A stretch of DNA of 64,000 bases from Gnetum montanum. Taxonomy: Eukaryota > Streptophyta > Gnetopsida > Gnetales > Gnetaceae. Both the position numbers and the translations under genes were made by a program. Under the pieces are notes generated by a model. The model did no database searches and had not been told where the DNA came from. It worked only from the letters and a program-made list of their open reading frames with translations. Shown here one piece after another: positions 22,350-34,747 of the stretch. The stretch lies in the NCBI GenBank assembly GCA_015680685.1, contig MNCI01017777.1, positions 1-64,000 of the forward strand, written 5' to 3'. Position 1 is the first letter of the stretch. Every line of letters begins with the position of its first letter.

Positions 22350-24879
22350 TAAATTTTTTTTATCTAATATAGGATAATTTTTTATCTAATAAGAAAATTA
22401 TCAACTCAAAGATTAAAATTAACATTGACAAGTAGGATACAGATAATGGCAAAGATTCTTAATGTAATATCAATCATGATAAAAAATGTGTTATCATTTT
22501 CTATTGGATACTCCTTTCTTACAAAAGTTAGCATTTTCCTAAAGCTTTCTATCATCACCTTGAATCATTTTGTTATTTTGAGTTCAAACATAAATATTTA
22601 AAGTGATGTAAATGTTGTTAAAACTAGGATCATCCTACCTACTAATAATTAATTTTATCATCTTGATTTTTTAAAACATTATTTGTAAGATTTTATACTT
22701 GAGTAGACATTTCTAAGATTTGAAAGGATATTCTTTTCATGTTGTTTTTGGTGTTTTCTAGTTAGTGTTAAGCATGTGATGTACTTTAAATTTTTTTCCT
22801 TGTTGTAAACATTATTTTGGTGTCTAAAATACCTATCTCTAGAGATATCTTAATTATATGATTTGAATGGCATTATAAGATAGTAGTTCCTATAATGCCT
22901 ACTCAACAAATCCAATGAAGGATGGTCTCTAAGCCTCTATTTAGAATTTATGCTTAAATTGTTTAGTAGTATTAGTAGGCAGATATACCCCATGATATAT
23001 ACTTCAATTAGAGCTTTATAAATCAACATTGCCCACAAAAATCAAATCCATGACTTAGCACTTTCAAATTATAAGTCTTACTACTAGGCGAATACCTCAT
23101 TGTATAGTAATATGAGTAGAAATATTAAGTCATCATTAAACATCCTTATCCTTGATGATTGGAAAGAATTACTCAAATTTCAATAAGGGAATCATGAAAA
23201 TGATCTTTAAAAGATTGATGGAGTGGATGAGTACATAATGCTAAAAAATTTAAATTAGAGTATGCCATGTACCAACTTCTTTGACTAGGTTAGTCTCTTT
23301 AAAGACTCTTAAGTATTAGCTCATGAATTTAGAATGGATTGTTGAAGTCATTAGTATTGTAGATGTAGTTTAATAGTAGTAAATAATGTTAATGTAGGAA
23401 TTGCAAAAATAGAGTATTTTAAGAGTTCAAAGAAGACTATATAAGCCATAGTTGGTTCAAACAAGCTTAGCTATATATTTATAATTTGGTTAGGAGGATC
23501 TTCATTGTTGATGAATGAGAGCATATTTATCATTGAAAAGATGATCAATCTAACTTATGAATAGTAATTAAACTTTATAAATAAAAAAATTTAAAATATT
23601 TAAATAAGAAATAAAAGAATGAATTCTACAAAACATGATATCCATCATGGAAAAATTTATATCACTTTAGAACCATAAGAAAAAGAAAAAAAATCATTTC
23701 AAAGGAAGAGCATATAATAAAAAATGCATAGACCAATTTTAACATCATCATCAAGTAGAAAAAATTCATTAACTTAAAGAGTAAGAAGATAATTCGATAG
23801 AAGGATATGTATTAATTCAATCAAAAAGCTCCAAAATGGAAAAAGAATAATTAGAGAAATCATTATCACTTGGAGCTTCAATGCTTATCCTACTAAGTAA
23901 GGCTTGAGAAAATCAATGAATGAGCTTAATTTTAGACTCTTCAAGTGGTTATGCTGAATCTCAAACCCATGACTTCCAACTTAAGAAATAAGCATCTTAC
24001 CCTTTCTTCATTGAGGAGATGACAATGTTGGATAGCAACAAGATATTGAAATTTTTGATACATCATAAGAATCAAATTAGATATAGAGATTAGATTAGAG
24101 TATAGAAAAAAATAGTTGACTAGTTGGTGAATATGCTTAGGATTTTACTATGTGTCCTCTAAAGAGATATTCCATTTTCTCAACCATTTCCTCCTCTAAA
24201 AATACCAAACATGGTCTCATGAATCCTCAAGAACTACTTTAGAGAGTTTGTCTTACCTTGAGATATGCATGATATGAGTGTATATATTAAATTGACATAA
24301 GGATTTTTCTCCTAAAGGTAATATATTATATTCACATAATAACATTGAAATAGGTGTTTACATCTTCATTTTTAACTCATCAAGAGGAATTTTTTTTCAC
24401 TCTCTCAATGTCTTTTCAAAGTTTATAACTAAATCTAGCTCCCCAAACAACACATCCATACAATATACTAGGATAAATGTTAGTATGAAAAATTTTCTTT
24501 CTAATCTTCCAAGCATAAAGGCCTAAATCCTTGTACTTGATTTTGAAAGCATATAGAGCCTTGAAACCTCTTGCTATTTTTCCTTTAACGCACTTCTTAC
24601 ACATGTAATTTTTTATATAAATAAGACCCAAACATTTAAAATAATCTACTATTTGCATATTGGTAGCTCCAAAATGAATGCTATAATAGCTATTTATTAT
24701 ACCCCATGTCATCAATTTGATTTTATCTACATTCCCTTAAAGACTATATAAATGAGAATAATTTTCTAAAATTTCAAACATATTTTTCGTACCTTTTGTA
24801 GTAGGGGAGATCAACATAGCATCACTTGCATAAAAAAGAAAATTTACTACTTGGGATATAATTTTGATAATGTGACTAT
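22350..24879 (-). mobile_element. LINE L-3
   Basis: Parallel to L-2 (3770-6166). Its 3' side is cut at about 22350 against the LTR at 20765-22349, so the ATATTGAAGCC end seen in L-1 and L-2 is lacking. On the minus strand RT coding lies at 24416-24860 and the rest is decayed C-terminal/3' UTR sequence. It contains 24042-24127, which is lost at the single N in L-2. The 5' side stops exactly where an Athila LTR starts (24880), after ACTAT, as in L-2. Confidence 0.75.
24416..24860 (-). pseudogene. LINE reverse transcriptase, catalytic box to thumb (L-3)
   Basis: Best-preserved LINE coding in the window. The minus strand reads FYASDAMLISPTTKG (decayed YADD box, near 24820), NMFEILENYSHLYSL, then an open stretch of 99 codons with VDYFKCLGLIYIKN, RGFKALYAFKIKYKDL and IYPSILYGCVVWGARF. 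This is the RT palm-to-thumb of a plant LINE ORF2. The Asp pair is damaged (SD for DD). The upstream part is missing at the LTR junction. Non-functional. Confidence 0.8.
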
Positions 24880-25361
24880 TGATGAATCACTTTTTGTTAG
24901 TTTCATTGAAGAAACCTCATCAACATGGCCTTGTCATCTAGGCCTCATCAACAAGGCCTAGTTGATGCATCATATCATGCAATGATGTGGCCCTATCAAT
25001 GTAGTGCCTATAGTCGGCTATAAATACATGCTTATAGTCACATTTATGATTAGTAGAGATTGTAGTTGCAATGGAGCTCTTACATTTTTTTCGATTCAAA
25101 AATTAGAATTTTTCCCTAAGTGCCCACAACAATAGTCATTAAGTGTATGGATCTTTATTCAAGCATTATTGTACTTGAGCATGATAGTGTGTGCAGCAAT
25201 AAAGTTTAGCTTTCTAATAAACCTTACAACATTTTGGATAGATTAGCTATATTATTTATGCATTTATTGTTTCAAATTATTTATTGAATGTCTTCAATTA
25301 GTTCTTAATTATTTTCCAATAATTATGTTAATGAATCAATTAACTAGATAGATTACATACG
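24880..25361 (+). repeat. 5' part of an Athila LTR, fused to A2 gag
   Basis: Starts TGATGAATCAC at 24880, preceded by ACTAT exactly as at 6162-6166. TATA near 25019 (TATAAATACATG) and AATAAAG near 25199. U3 has CTAGGCCT and AGGCCTAG (24938-24961) as an inverted repeat. It breaks off in U5 at about 25361, where gag sequence begins, so U5 end, primer site and the gag N terminus are deleted. U3 is unrelated to the 3' LTR of A2, so the two may not be one original pair. Confidence 0.82.
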
Positions 25362-25362
25362 A

Positions 25363-26150
25363 AAAATTTGCCTATCCAAAAGATAACATTAGAATTTTTG
25401 GCAAAGGTAGATGAAATGTGGGATTCCATAGACAATAGATTTCAAATTGTTCTTAAAATAGTAGAGGAGTCTAGAGAGCAAGGTAGTGAGAAAAGAAATA
25501 AGAAAGAGGCTAAACATGCACATAGCAAGGGTAAGGGCAAAGCTACCATCATTGAAGAGGTTGTGGATTTGAAAATATAAAATGATAGTGGATGTGAGAT
25601 ATGTCAATATGGCCATCCTAAGGGATGTTTCCTTGTAATCTCACATCTACAAGTGTCTACTGTGTATGCACTCAACCCACAATTAAATAAAAGACAAACA
25701 CTCCGAAGGTTACCTTATCCTCAAGATAACCCAAGGTAGTTTCACCAACTCTTAACATATTATCCCAGTGAAACTCCACCACAACCGATTGAGCAATATC
25801 AATAGTGGAAGCACCCACAATCATGAGGAATGCTATCACCAAGGCAACAATATCCTTACCGGTAACCTGACCTGTACAGATATTACATGCAGCAGCCAAT
25901 CTCCCCACATGACTCTACTAATCATGTCACTCTTCAACCTCACTACCAAGCCCATGAGTATTATGGGACTCCCTCTTATAGAGTTGATATTCTACAAGTA
26001 TATCATCCTTCTCATCCACCAATAGCTCCACTACCATCTACTCTCGTGATGCAAGGTGAAATTTCTACCTAGCTGCAACAATGTAACACCACAAGGGCTA
26101 TTAACTCTCAAACTACTGTTGGTTCCAACAAATAGATGAAGAAAAGACCT
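25363..26150 (+). pseudogene. A2 gag, C-terminal part
   Basis: Starts at the position of RKTLPIQK in other copies (PIQKITLEFLAKVDEMWDSI at 25371). Next come a Lys/Glu-rich linker and a zinc knuckle CEICQYGHPKGCF (near 25590), with one stop just before it. The tail is rich in Pro, Gln and Tyr. It matches N4 gag better than A1 gag, unlike the LTR fragment in front of it. The capsid region is absent. Confidence 0.8.
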
Positions 26151-26279
26151 TTCTTTAGAACCAATAGTCCAACGAGGCCCTTGCAATCACAATTGGCTGA
26201 TTCCTTAGATCCCTTAGTATCATTCAAAACTTTGGACCTCCCTTCAACCCAATCACTGCACTCAACACATATGATCATG

Positions 26280-28530
26280 GTAACACATGGCATCACTGAT
26301 TAGATCAAAGTTGGCCACATTTTCAGAAAATTCTCTAATCCTGGAAGTCCTTTGATATAATTGCAAATCACTAGAAATGCATTGTGCAAGGCTCTTTTGG
26401 ATTCAGGTTCCAGTGTCAAATTGATTTCTCAAGAAATGTATAAGGCTTGGAATCTACCTTCATTGAAGAAAAGAAACATTCGTCTATAGTTGGTCAACTA
26501 GTCCATCACTATCCCATTGGAACTTGTGGAAGACATTGTTACCACTATTTGTAGGTGGTCGTAACCAACTGACTTCCTAGTGATTTAGGTAAGCAATGGT
26601 AAGGGGGACTTCCTAATCATAATGGGAAGAGCATGGCTAAGCACCATCGATGCATGTCTAGGAATCTATGAACTTTTGATCGAGAGGAAGAAAGTTTTAT
26701 ACATCGCATATAGTGACATAGGATGTAATTGAGTGTAGAGGTCATGCTTTATGGAAATTTTAGCATTGCCTGCATGCAATTACTGTGCATAAGTGATTAA
26801 CATACAAAGATGCTTGTATGTAGTACTCACATGATAGGAAGACACCCAGTGGCTGACAGCTAATCAAAAAAGAAATTCATTCATATATATGGAACCAATT
26901 GAGTGTTTGACTTGTGCTTACATCGATAGCATAGATGCATTAGAGCATGTCCACTACCAACTTCCAAGTCTTAACCTTAAAAATATCAACTGGGGAAATT
27001 GGAAATCCATGAGAAATTTAAGTAGGATCCCATCGAGCTGAAACCATTGCCCATTGGTATGGAATACACTTTCCTTAAAAATAGAAAATCAGTAATTATC
27101 AACATTAAGCATGCTCCTTAATAGAAAGAAGAACTAGTGAAGGTAATAAATAAATTCTCAGTATCCTTCGCTTGGTTATATCTCGAATTAGCTAGAATAG
27201 ATCCTAGGATATGCCAACATAGAATTTGCATTGATCCCTCCATGAAGCCTCAAAGACAACTATAGAGGTTATTGAACCATAAGCTGAAGCAAGTAGTTAA
27301 AGAAGAAATGAAATAGCTTCTCAAGGTTGGGTTCATATACCTCATTGCTGATAGCGAATATGTTAGCCCCTTAGTTATTATGACTAAAAATGAAGAAAAA
27401 TGGAGGGTGTGCATATATTTTAGGCTACTGAATATGGCAACATTCAAAGATCACTTTCCATTACATTTATCGACCAAGTCTTAGACACCATCGTAGGGCA
27501 TTGCTATGATAGTTTTTTGGATGGATATAATAGATATAACCAAATACAAATAGCCCTAGAAGACCAAGCCAAGACTACATTCACTAGTCCTTGGGGAACG
27601 TTTGCATACAAATGATGTCATTTGGCTTGTGGAATGTCCCTAGAACATTTTAATGAATAGTTCTAAGCATATTCCAATAGCAAATAGGGAATGGCATGAA
27701 GGTATTTATGGATAAATTTTTCACTTATGGAGCAAACTTTGATCAACCCTTGGACTAGTTAGAGCAAGTGTTAAAAATATGTGTAGAAACCAATTTGAGC
27801 CTCAATTGGTAGAAAATCCATTTGATGGTCCAAGAAGGCATAGTACTATGGCACAAAATATCACACATATAAATAGAGGTAAACCTTGAGAAAATAAAAA
27901 TTATCTAAGTAATTACCTATCAACCAAAAACTATCAAAGATATTTGGTGATTCCTTGGACATATTGGCTACTATAGGAGATTTATTAAGAAGTTTTCAAA
28001 AGTTGAAAAACCATTGGTGGAATTAACGAAAAAGTACATACCTTTTGAGTGGACCAAGGAATGCAAATTAGCTTTGAAAAATTTGAAATAGAAGCTAGTA
28101 GAAACACCCATTCTACAGGCTCTTGACTAGTCCAAACCATTCCAAATCATGACTAACATGTCCAACAATGCTTTAGGAGTCGTACTTACATAGTTAGTTG
28201 ACTAGAAGTGTCCTTATTACATCCACTATGCAAGTAGAAGTATCATTAGTGCACAACTTAACTATAATACCATAGAGAAACAATTAATTGTTGTAGTGTT
28301 TACATTAGAAAAGTTTAGACACTATGTATTGGGATATAAAGTATATATACGTATAGATCATAATGTAATCTGATTCCTCATGAATAAGCCAATGGTAAGC
28401 CCTTGTATCATATGATGGATTGTAATCTTACAAGAGTTTGATTTAACGATGATCGATCACAAGGGCACCAAGAATGTAGTTGCTGATCATTTATCTCAGT
28501 TGCGATGGGACAACAAAGAAGATAAGTATC
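26280..28530 (+). pseudogene. A2 protease, RT and RNase H
   Basis: Protease: LLDSGSSVKLISQEMYKAW (26391), with the catalytic DSG intact, and IIMGRAWLSTIDACLGI (26617). RT: VIMTKNEEKWRVCIYFRLLN (27376), LDGYNRYNQIQIALED (27520), an FMDKFFTYGA form of the FMDD box (near 27700) and SFLGHIGYYRRFI-like sequence (27940). RNase H: TNMSNNALGVVL (28152), NTIEKQLIVVVFTLEKFRHY (28267), then FDLTMIDHKGTKNVVADHLS (28439), which is one of the cleanest stretches. Stops are frequent, mostly TAG. The order PR-RT-RH is standard gypsy. Confidence 0.88.
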
Positions 28531-28599
28531 AAATTTTTGATCATTTCCCTGATAAATTCCTCTTTCCTAGTGTCATGAATAATCAATCACCCATGGAGA

Positions 28600-29880
28600 C
28601 AATCTAGTAGAGTATCATTCTTACCTATCTTCTTACCCAACAAATACCACAAGAGTTAAACCTTAAGAAGAAACAACAGTTTCTTCACTAAGCCAAGTAC
28701 TTTATGGAGATCAATGAGCAACTTTACAAAGTGTGTCCCAATGGCTTGGTTTGATGTTATGTTCCTGATATAGATCAACTACAAGTTCTCCAAGATGCTC
28801 ATGAGGGTCCTTGTGGGAATCATTATGCTAGGAAATGAACAGCCATCAAGATCCTACTTGTAGGATATTATTGGCCTACATTATTTCGGGACATCCATCG
28901 TTTCATGTAATCTTGTGAGAACTGTCAATGTGATTGAGGAATGATTGCTAGAATGGAGGGTTTGCAATAATGGATTCAACTATTAGAACCATTGAAAATT
29001 TTTGGAATTTATTTTATGGGGCCGATTACACCAATGTTAAATAAAAAATCTTATATTATTGTTGTTGATTATCTAACAAAATGGGCCAAAGTAGCTACTA
29101 TTAAAGATTGTACATCATCTACAACTACATGATTTGTTCAACAAAAAATCATAAATAGGTTTGGTATGTCATGTGCATTTATTTTAGACAATGTTACACA
29201 CTTCACATGTGTAACTTTTTGGAAATTAATGCAACGCATAGGGGTTGAGCATAAATTGACTACACCATACCACCCTTAAGCGAAAAGTCAAGCAGAATTC
29301 ACCAACATGGAAATAATGAAGATATTGACAAGAACCATTAGGAAGTTTAGGAAAGATAGGAGAACTAAACTAAACAATGCCCTTTAGGCATACCACTCCA
29401 CATGGAAAATCCCTACAGGCTACTCTTCCTATGAGTTAGTGTACTATAAAGTACCAACGCTTCCCATTCAAACTGAGGTTTGTACACTATGCATAGCATG
29501 TGACCTGAACTTTGACCTTGATTTAGTATAGAAACAATGGTTAGTAACCCTTAACTTGCTAGATGAAACTAATTAGTTTCCCTATAATTTAATGAATTAC
29601 ACAAAGCCTTCAATAAACAATATCATGACCTAAGAATTAGGAAAGTTAAATATCAACCAAGAGATAAGGTTCTCTATAGGAATCCCACACATGTGCCACA
29701 ACGTACTAAATTTCAAATGCTATGGGAAGGATCTTATATTATTTATGCAACTTTTCCTTCAGGGGCCATGACAATATACAAACTTGAGAGCTTGGATAAG
29801 AAAATTTTGGTTAATGTGCAACAAACTAGTACACATGCTACCTTTCTTGATGGACAAACCTATTGACTATTTTGAATCTC
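28600..29880 (+). pseudogene. A2 integrase
   Basis: Zinc region: DAHEGPCGNHYAR (28795) and SCENCQCD (28912). Core: FGIYFMGPITPM (29000), SYIIVVDYLTKWAKVATIKD (29051), ILDNVTHF for SDNGTHF (29185) and GVEHKLTTPYHP (29246), followed by KSQAEFTNMEI holding the Glu region. C-terminal SYELVYYKVPTLPI near 29430. One catalytic Asp context is kept, while the GID and DNG boxes are altered. Interrupted by a few stops only. Confidence 0.88.
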
Positions 29881-31833
29881 CTCCTTTGAACATAGTCATG
29901 GGAGAGATGGCCACCTATGCTAACCATTCTAGGCCCTTAATTCTTTTTGAATTTTTGTTTTACACATTTTTTAAAATTTTCTTATTTTTGTTTTACACCA
30001 TCGTTCATGTTTTTACTCTTTCTTTGTTTTCTTGATTTACTTTTATTCATCATCTAATAAGTGCTCATGATGGTGGATTCAATTATATCATATTGATTGC
30101 TAATGTTTGATTTTTTTCCTTTCAATTATGATGCTGATATTAAGGTATGGTTCTTTTTGTAAAATAGGCAATGAGTCCACACCGTCCACTCATCCATACA
30201 ACTCTATGGCCTTCTTTGGCTTGGAACTATACAATCCCCTTTTTCTAAGTAAACTTGTTAATGAATTGGTGGATGGGTATTTTTCAAAACAAGGAAAGAC
30301 TCAAAGGATGAAAAGGGTGTGTCTTCAATGGATTTGATGCATTGGTTTTCGTCATTATCTTGGGTGCTTGGATGATTTTTCTTGGGTTTTTCACATTCTG
30401 ACATTGTTCAAATATCAGGAAGCTAAGTGAATAAAAATAAGTCTTTGCATGATGTGATTCTCACACATAAACATCCAAAAAAAGAAGAGAAAAAGGAGAA
30501 AAATATGAGAATTCAAAGCACATCCATTAGACATAACAAAGCAATATGGGCTATAAGAGTTGGTTATGGCATTGGAAAGACATGTTACCCATGCTTGAAG
30601 GTTCCCTCTAACTAAGGCCCTTTCTCACTTCTTGCTTCTCCATCTCACTCTACTTAGGATGGTGGTCACTCTTTCTGGAAGCATTCTAGTTACCTCAAGA
30701 GGATGGATTGGACAAGTATATTGATGTGAGGTCATTAAATGTGGTTGGTTTGAGTCTAGATTTGGGATGAGTTCTACTCAATTATCTTAACCATGAAATA
30801 CACAAGGGGCTTTACACAACCTTGTTCTTGGGATTCCATTCCATTCTCTCCTCTCAATCTTTCTTTCCATTTTCCACCTCATTTCTAGTTTTATCTTTAG
30901 TCCATTTTGGATTGATGCATTATTTTTCTTTGGTGAATTCTTGTCGGTAATTTTTTAACTCTTGCTTCCAAATGACATTCCTAGAGCCTACAAACTCTTT
31001 GGTTTGTGGGTTTTTCAAGGAATAAAAGGAATGAGCCTACTTGGGGGAGGATCCACTAACATTTCCTTTTGGTGCAATTGTTAACTTCTTTTCCTTAAAA
31101 ATTTTCTATAATCAATCATTTTTTTTTCATCCACATCCATAACATCCATTTTATTAGCATTGTCATTGATATTTTTCATCTTTCTTGTTCCTCATGTTTT
31201 TCCATTTTATGGCTACAAAAGGTTCACTATTAGTCGTGGGGGCCCTGGCACAAATTTTTAAATTTTTTCCATTTTACTAATTTCCTAACCCCTACACCTT
31301 GGGTAGTTTCCACTAATAAATCTCCAAACTAGTTTCTACCATAACCATAACTCAGCCAATGCACTTCATATCGAGGCAAGGTATCAACTGCATTGTGGAT
31401 TATCTATCTTTGCTCACTTTTGACTCTCTTGTGTGTGCATATGGTGATCATACAAATAATTAACTAGGCTTGAAGGAAGCACTTAGGATGGATTGGAATC
31501 GGAGCATTTACGAAAGGAGCAAGTTTGGTGGCATGGCTATGGATAAATAATGGAAGGTGCAATCTCAACATTGATGGAAACACATTCCATCTTCTTTCTC
31601 TCTCTCTTTTTCTCTTCAAGCTCCCAAAAAAAGGCTTGGATGTCATTTATGTATGAGTATTCACCACAATGGTCATAAATACTAATGTTGTAATATGCTT
31701 ATTGATTTGTTCACTAGGCATGTTGAGTCTGTCATCCCATTCTACAATTCGTTGTCAATTAGTCAATAATCCCATACCTTCCCAATATTTTGTAAGGAAC
31801 TTAAGGATGAGTTTCCATTTAGTTGTCAAGGTA
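29880..31833 (+). other. A2 post-pol region, PPT and remnant start of the third ORF
   Basis: Non-coding stretch shared with N3 and N4: a T-rich repeat of TTTTTGTTTTACA type (29940-30000), the GGCAATGAGTCCAC block (30166), a GAGCCTACTTGGGGGAGGATC block (31033) and the ATG of the former third ORF at 31441, where the acceptor-like CAG of N4 reads CAT. Only about 400 bases follow it, so the third ORF is deleted as in N4. A CT-rich tract is at 31593-31620. The polypurine region ends at 31833 with AGTTGTCAAGGTA, a decayed form of CATGGGGGTA. Confidence 0.75.
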
Positions 31834-32779
31834 TGATGATAGTGGTTACTCTAGCAATTACTCTAATTATTAGAGTAGTTACTCTAGTGGTTACTCTAGC
31901 AGTTAGTTTAATTATTAGAGTGGTTACTCTAGTAGTTATTCTAATTATTAGAGTGGTTACTCTAGAGGTTACTCTAGTAGTTACTCTAATTATTAGAGTA
32001 TTTGCTCCCAAGCCTATAAATACAGTGCTAAGGCACACAATTGGAAGGAAGTCTTTTAGTAGTCAAGTAGCAAAACTCTTGTAACCTATTTGAAAGTTAG
32101 AGTATTTTCCAAGTGCCCGCAGTAGGAGGTCAAAGTGTGGATGGATCTTTATTTGAGCATTATGTACTTGAGCACATCTTATGTATGGCAATAAGGATGA
32201 ACTCTTTAATTCATCCTTGCAGCACTTGAGATTTGTTTTCTTATGCATTTCTTTTATTTTATTTTCATATGCATTTATTTTATTTTATTTTATGTACTTT
32301 ACATTTTGGTTATTAGCAAAATAATTCATTTTGATCAATTAATAAAATCATTAAATTACACCAACACGACCACTTCTACCATGTGTGTAATGCTTGGTAA
32401 CCCAGTAACGATTAACGTTTGGTAATCCTAGTAGTGTTGCATTGGTTCAGGGTGTGTATGACAAATGGGAATGGATGCTGGTGTTAGGATTAGTTAGAAC
32501 TTAGTTAATGTGTAGTTAAGTTAAATTAGTTACTTAGTTACCTCTCTTCTTCCCTACTAGTGCAAGACATAAAAACATAAAAGCTATAAAAATCATATTC
32601 CTTAAGCTTACTTAATCATACAATCGTGACATACAAGTAAGCTTGGGAAGACAATGATTAACCAACTCATCCTTGTTCCACAAGGGCACATAAGCACTTA
32701 GTCCTTGGAATTCGACTAGATCATGCATAAAATTCTTGTATTCGTATGGTTGAGCATAGGGGTACCTTGCCGCTCATCA
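31834..32779 (+). repeat. 3' LTR of A2
   Basis: Starts TGATGATAGTGG after the polypurine region and ends GCCGCTCATCA at 32779. TATA box at 32015-32022, AATAAGG (decayed AATAAA) near 32190. U3 between start and TATA is almost entirely the 12/21-bp composite array listed next. U5 has the family CTTGGTAACCC repeats (32393-32440). Confidence 0.9.
31843..31998 (+). repeat. Composite 12-bp/21-bp array with TAATTATTAGAG palindromes
   Basis: 156 bp tile without remainder into units a (12 bp, consensus TGGTTACTCTAG) and b (21 bp, consensus TAGTTACTCTAATTATTAGA plus G) in the order a-b-a-a-b-a-b-a-a-b. Unit b contains the palindrome CTCTAATTATTAGAG at 31861-31875, 31906-31920 (imperfect), 31939-31953 (imperfect) and 31984-31998. 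Repeated Val/Thr-rich readings on both strands here are products of the repeat, not genes. Confidence 0.92.
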
Positions 32780-32947
32780 AACATGAGCACTTGGTAATTT
32801 TCTTAATGATGTCTTCAAAACTCATAACATGTATATTTTTACTTTCCAATAGATTCACAGGGTCTACAAACATAATCAAATATCAATTTTAGTTTTAGTT
32901 TCAAATAATACTTCTAAAAATATAATAGATATTCAAAAGCAAATTGA
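32780..32947. other. Short unassigned interval between A2 and N1 LTRs
   Basis: 168 bases of AT-rich sequence without a readable frame or repeat match. It is the only non-element DNA between A2 and the nested block, and may hold decayed target sequence of both. Confidence 0.3.
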
Positions 32948-33803
32948 ACTTTCACCCTATGTATAGTCTATGTCGATGCAACCCCATTGATGCATCCCTA
33001 TCGATGCATGTTATCAATGTAGATGCATCAATGCTAATGTAGGTGAAGGCTATATAAATACATGCACCAATTGTATTTATGATACCTTAAGTCAATAACA
33101 TAACAAAGCTCTGGTAGTTTGATTTCTCTACAGTTCTAATATTTTCCTTTGAGTGCTTGTAGTATGAATTTAAGAGATTGTATGGATCTTTATTCGAGTA
33201 GCATATACTTGAATGGATTGGTGTTAATGACAATAAAGATGAGATTTGTTTACATTCATTGCAACACTTGGATTAGCTTAATATTTCTCATTTTCACTTT
33301 ACTTTTAATGCACTTTACTTTCATAGACTTAATTAATGAATGCACTTAATTGTAAATTCATAAGTATGACCACTTTGAGAATAACATGTTACACTTGATA
33401 ATCTTAGTAGTAGTTGTTTGGTAATGCCTAGTAATAGCTATTTGGTAGTCCAGTAGCATAATATGAGTTTAGTATGTGTATGGTAAGTGGGAACAACTAA
33501 TTACATTAGGATAGTTAGTCATGAGAATAGCTAATTATCAAGCCTTAATTTACTCATCTAGCTAGTAGGAGAAAATATATAAAAAATATGAACCAAAATA
33601 AATATCATAAGCCTTAACTCACATTTAACCATATACATAGATAGCACAAGTGTAAGTTAGAAAGAAAATGATCATACACTCCCTTGATGCACCATCTAAG
33701 ACTATGGGTAAACTTTTGAACTAAGTCTATGGAATTTGACAGGATCACTAGTGCACAGTTGTGATTTGTATGGTTGGATGTAGGGGATACTTAATACTCA
33801 TCA
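32948..33803 (+). repeat. 5' LTR of N1
   Basis: Start placed near 32948 by comparison with the LTRs at 1-850 and 20765; the exact first bases are decayed. Ends ACTCATCA at 33803. TATA box near 33051-33058 (TATATAAATAC). U3 has GATGCATC at 32989, GATGCATG at 33003 and GATGCATC at 33022. AATAAAG near 33231. Confidence 0.82.
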
Positions 33804-33822
33804 TTGGCACCATTGCCAAGAA
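33804..33822 (+). other. Primer-binding site of N1
   Basis: TTGGCACCATTGCCAAGAA follows the LTR directly. It is the tRNA-Asp-type site of the family with transitions at CpG positions. Confidence 0.8.
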
Positions 33823-33842
33823 TTTAGTTTAGATAAATGTAC

Positions 33843-34747
33843 TAATGAATGGTGAGGTAACCCCTACACCCAACCATATGAATCACAACCATTCATGAAC
33901 AATTTGGTCAAATTTTGTGGATGGAACTAGTTGTGGCATCTAGATCATTATGCCTTGCTCACAATTCATTGTCTTCTTAGTTGCACTAGCAACAGCTTTG
34001 TCATGTATGGTTTAGTCTGGAGTGAGACATATTATTCTTGATATTGTTTCAACCTTATGCTGCTCCTAATGATAATAAAGAAATCATTTATTTAAACTAG
34101 TTAATAATGAAAAGTAAAGTCTAAACTAACCTACAAGTGATGAGTGTCCATTCTTAGCTTGTTGTACATGTCCTAAACCCATGTATCCACTACTAGGATT
34201 ATCAAGTGTTATGCTATTGGGAAAACCAAGCAATAATGCTACTAGGATTACCAAGCAAATGCATGTTTATGCTCGAAATTGGTCATGCTCATTCTGCCAA
34301 TTTATTAACATGCATGGAAACATTAATATTAACTAAGTACATGAAATATAAATTGCATTAAATATAAATTTAATCTAATTTAAAGTGTTACAATGAATAA
34401 GAATCAATCTCAATCTTATTAATATTCATGGAATGTGTCTTGGTATATGACACTCGAATAAGATGTCATACAATTAACTCAAATCCACATTGCAGGCACT
34501 CACTAACTATTCTCTAAAACTACAAAATAAAACTGCAAGAGTTCAGCTACTCTATTCACCAAAGAATCCTAATACATGACAGAAGCATGTGTATTTATAG
34601 ACTTTATTGTGAAGTTGCATCAATGGGGTCTCATAAATGCAGAAAACACTATGTTGATGTGGCCCCATCAATGGGAACTCAGCAATAAGGGTGCTAACAA
34701 GGCCATGTTAATGGGGACCCATCAACATGACACTTTGTTGCTTCATC
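33843..34747 (-). repeat. 3' LTR of N2
   Basis: Plus-strand ends are TAATGAATGG (33843; decayed TGATGA) and CTTCATCA (34747). TATA (plus TATTTATAGAC) near 34589. U3 contains imperfect palindromes centred on GGNCC, e.g. TTGATGTGGCCCCATCAA at 34654-34671 and GTTAATGGGGACCCATCAAC at 34707-34726. It matches 58904-59754 clearly through U5. Confidence 0.88.

Noticed and set aside
31826-32084. Val/Thr-rich open frames on both strands
   Set aside because: Pure translation of the 12/21-bp U3 array; no start context, no conservation.
33780-33900. Two LTRs back to back in opposite orientation, suggesting a palindromic or hairpin-type element
   Set aside because: Explained by insertion of N2 (minus) about 39 bp behind the N1 LTR. 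Target duplication TGTAC/TGCAC and resumption of the N1 leader at 59755 support this.
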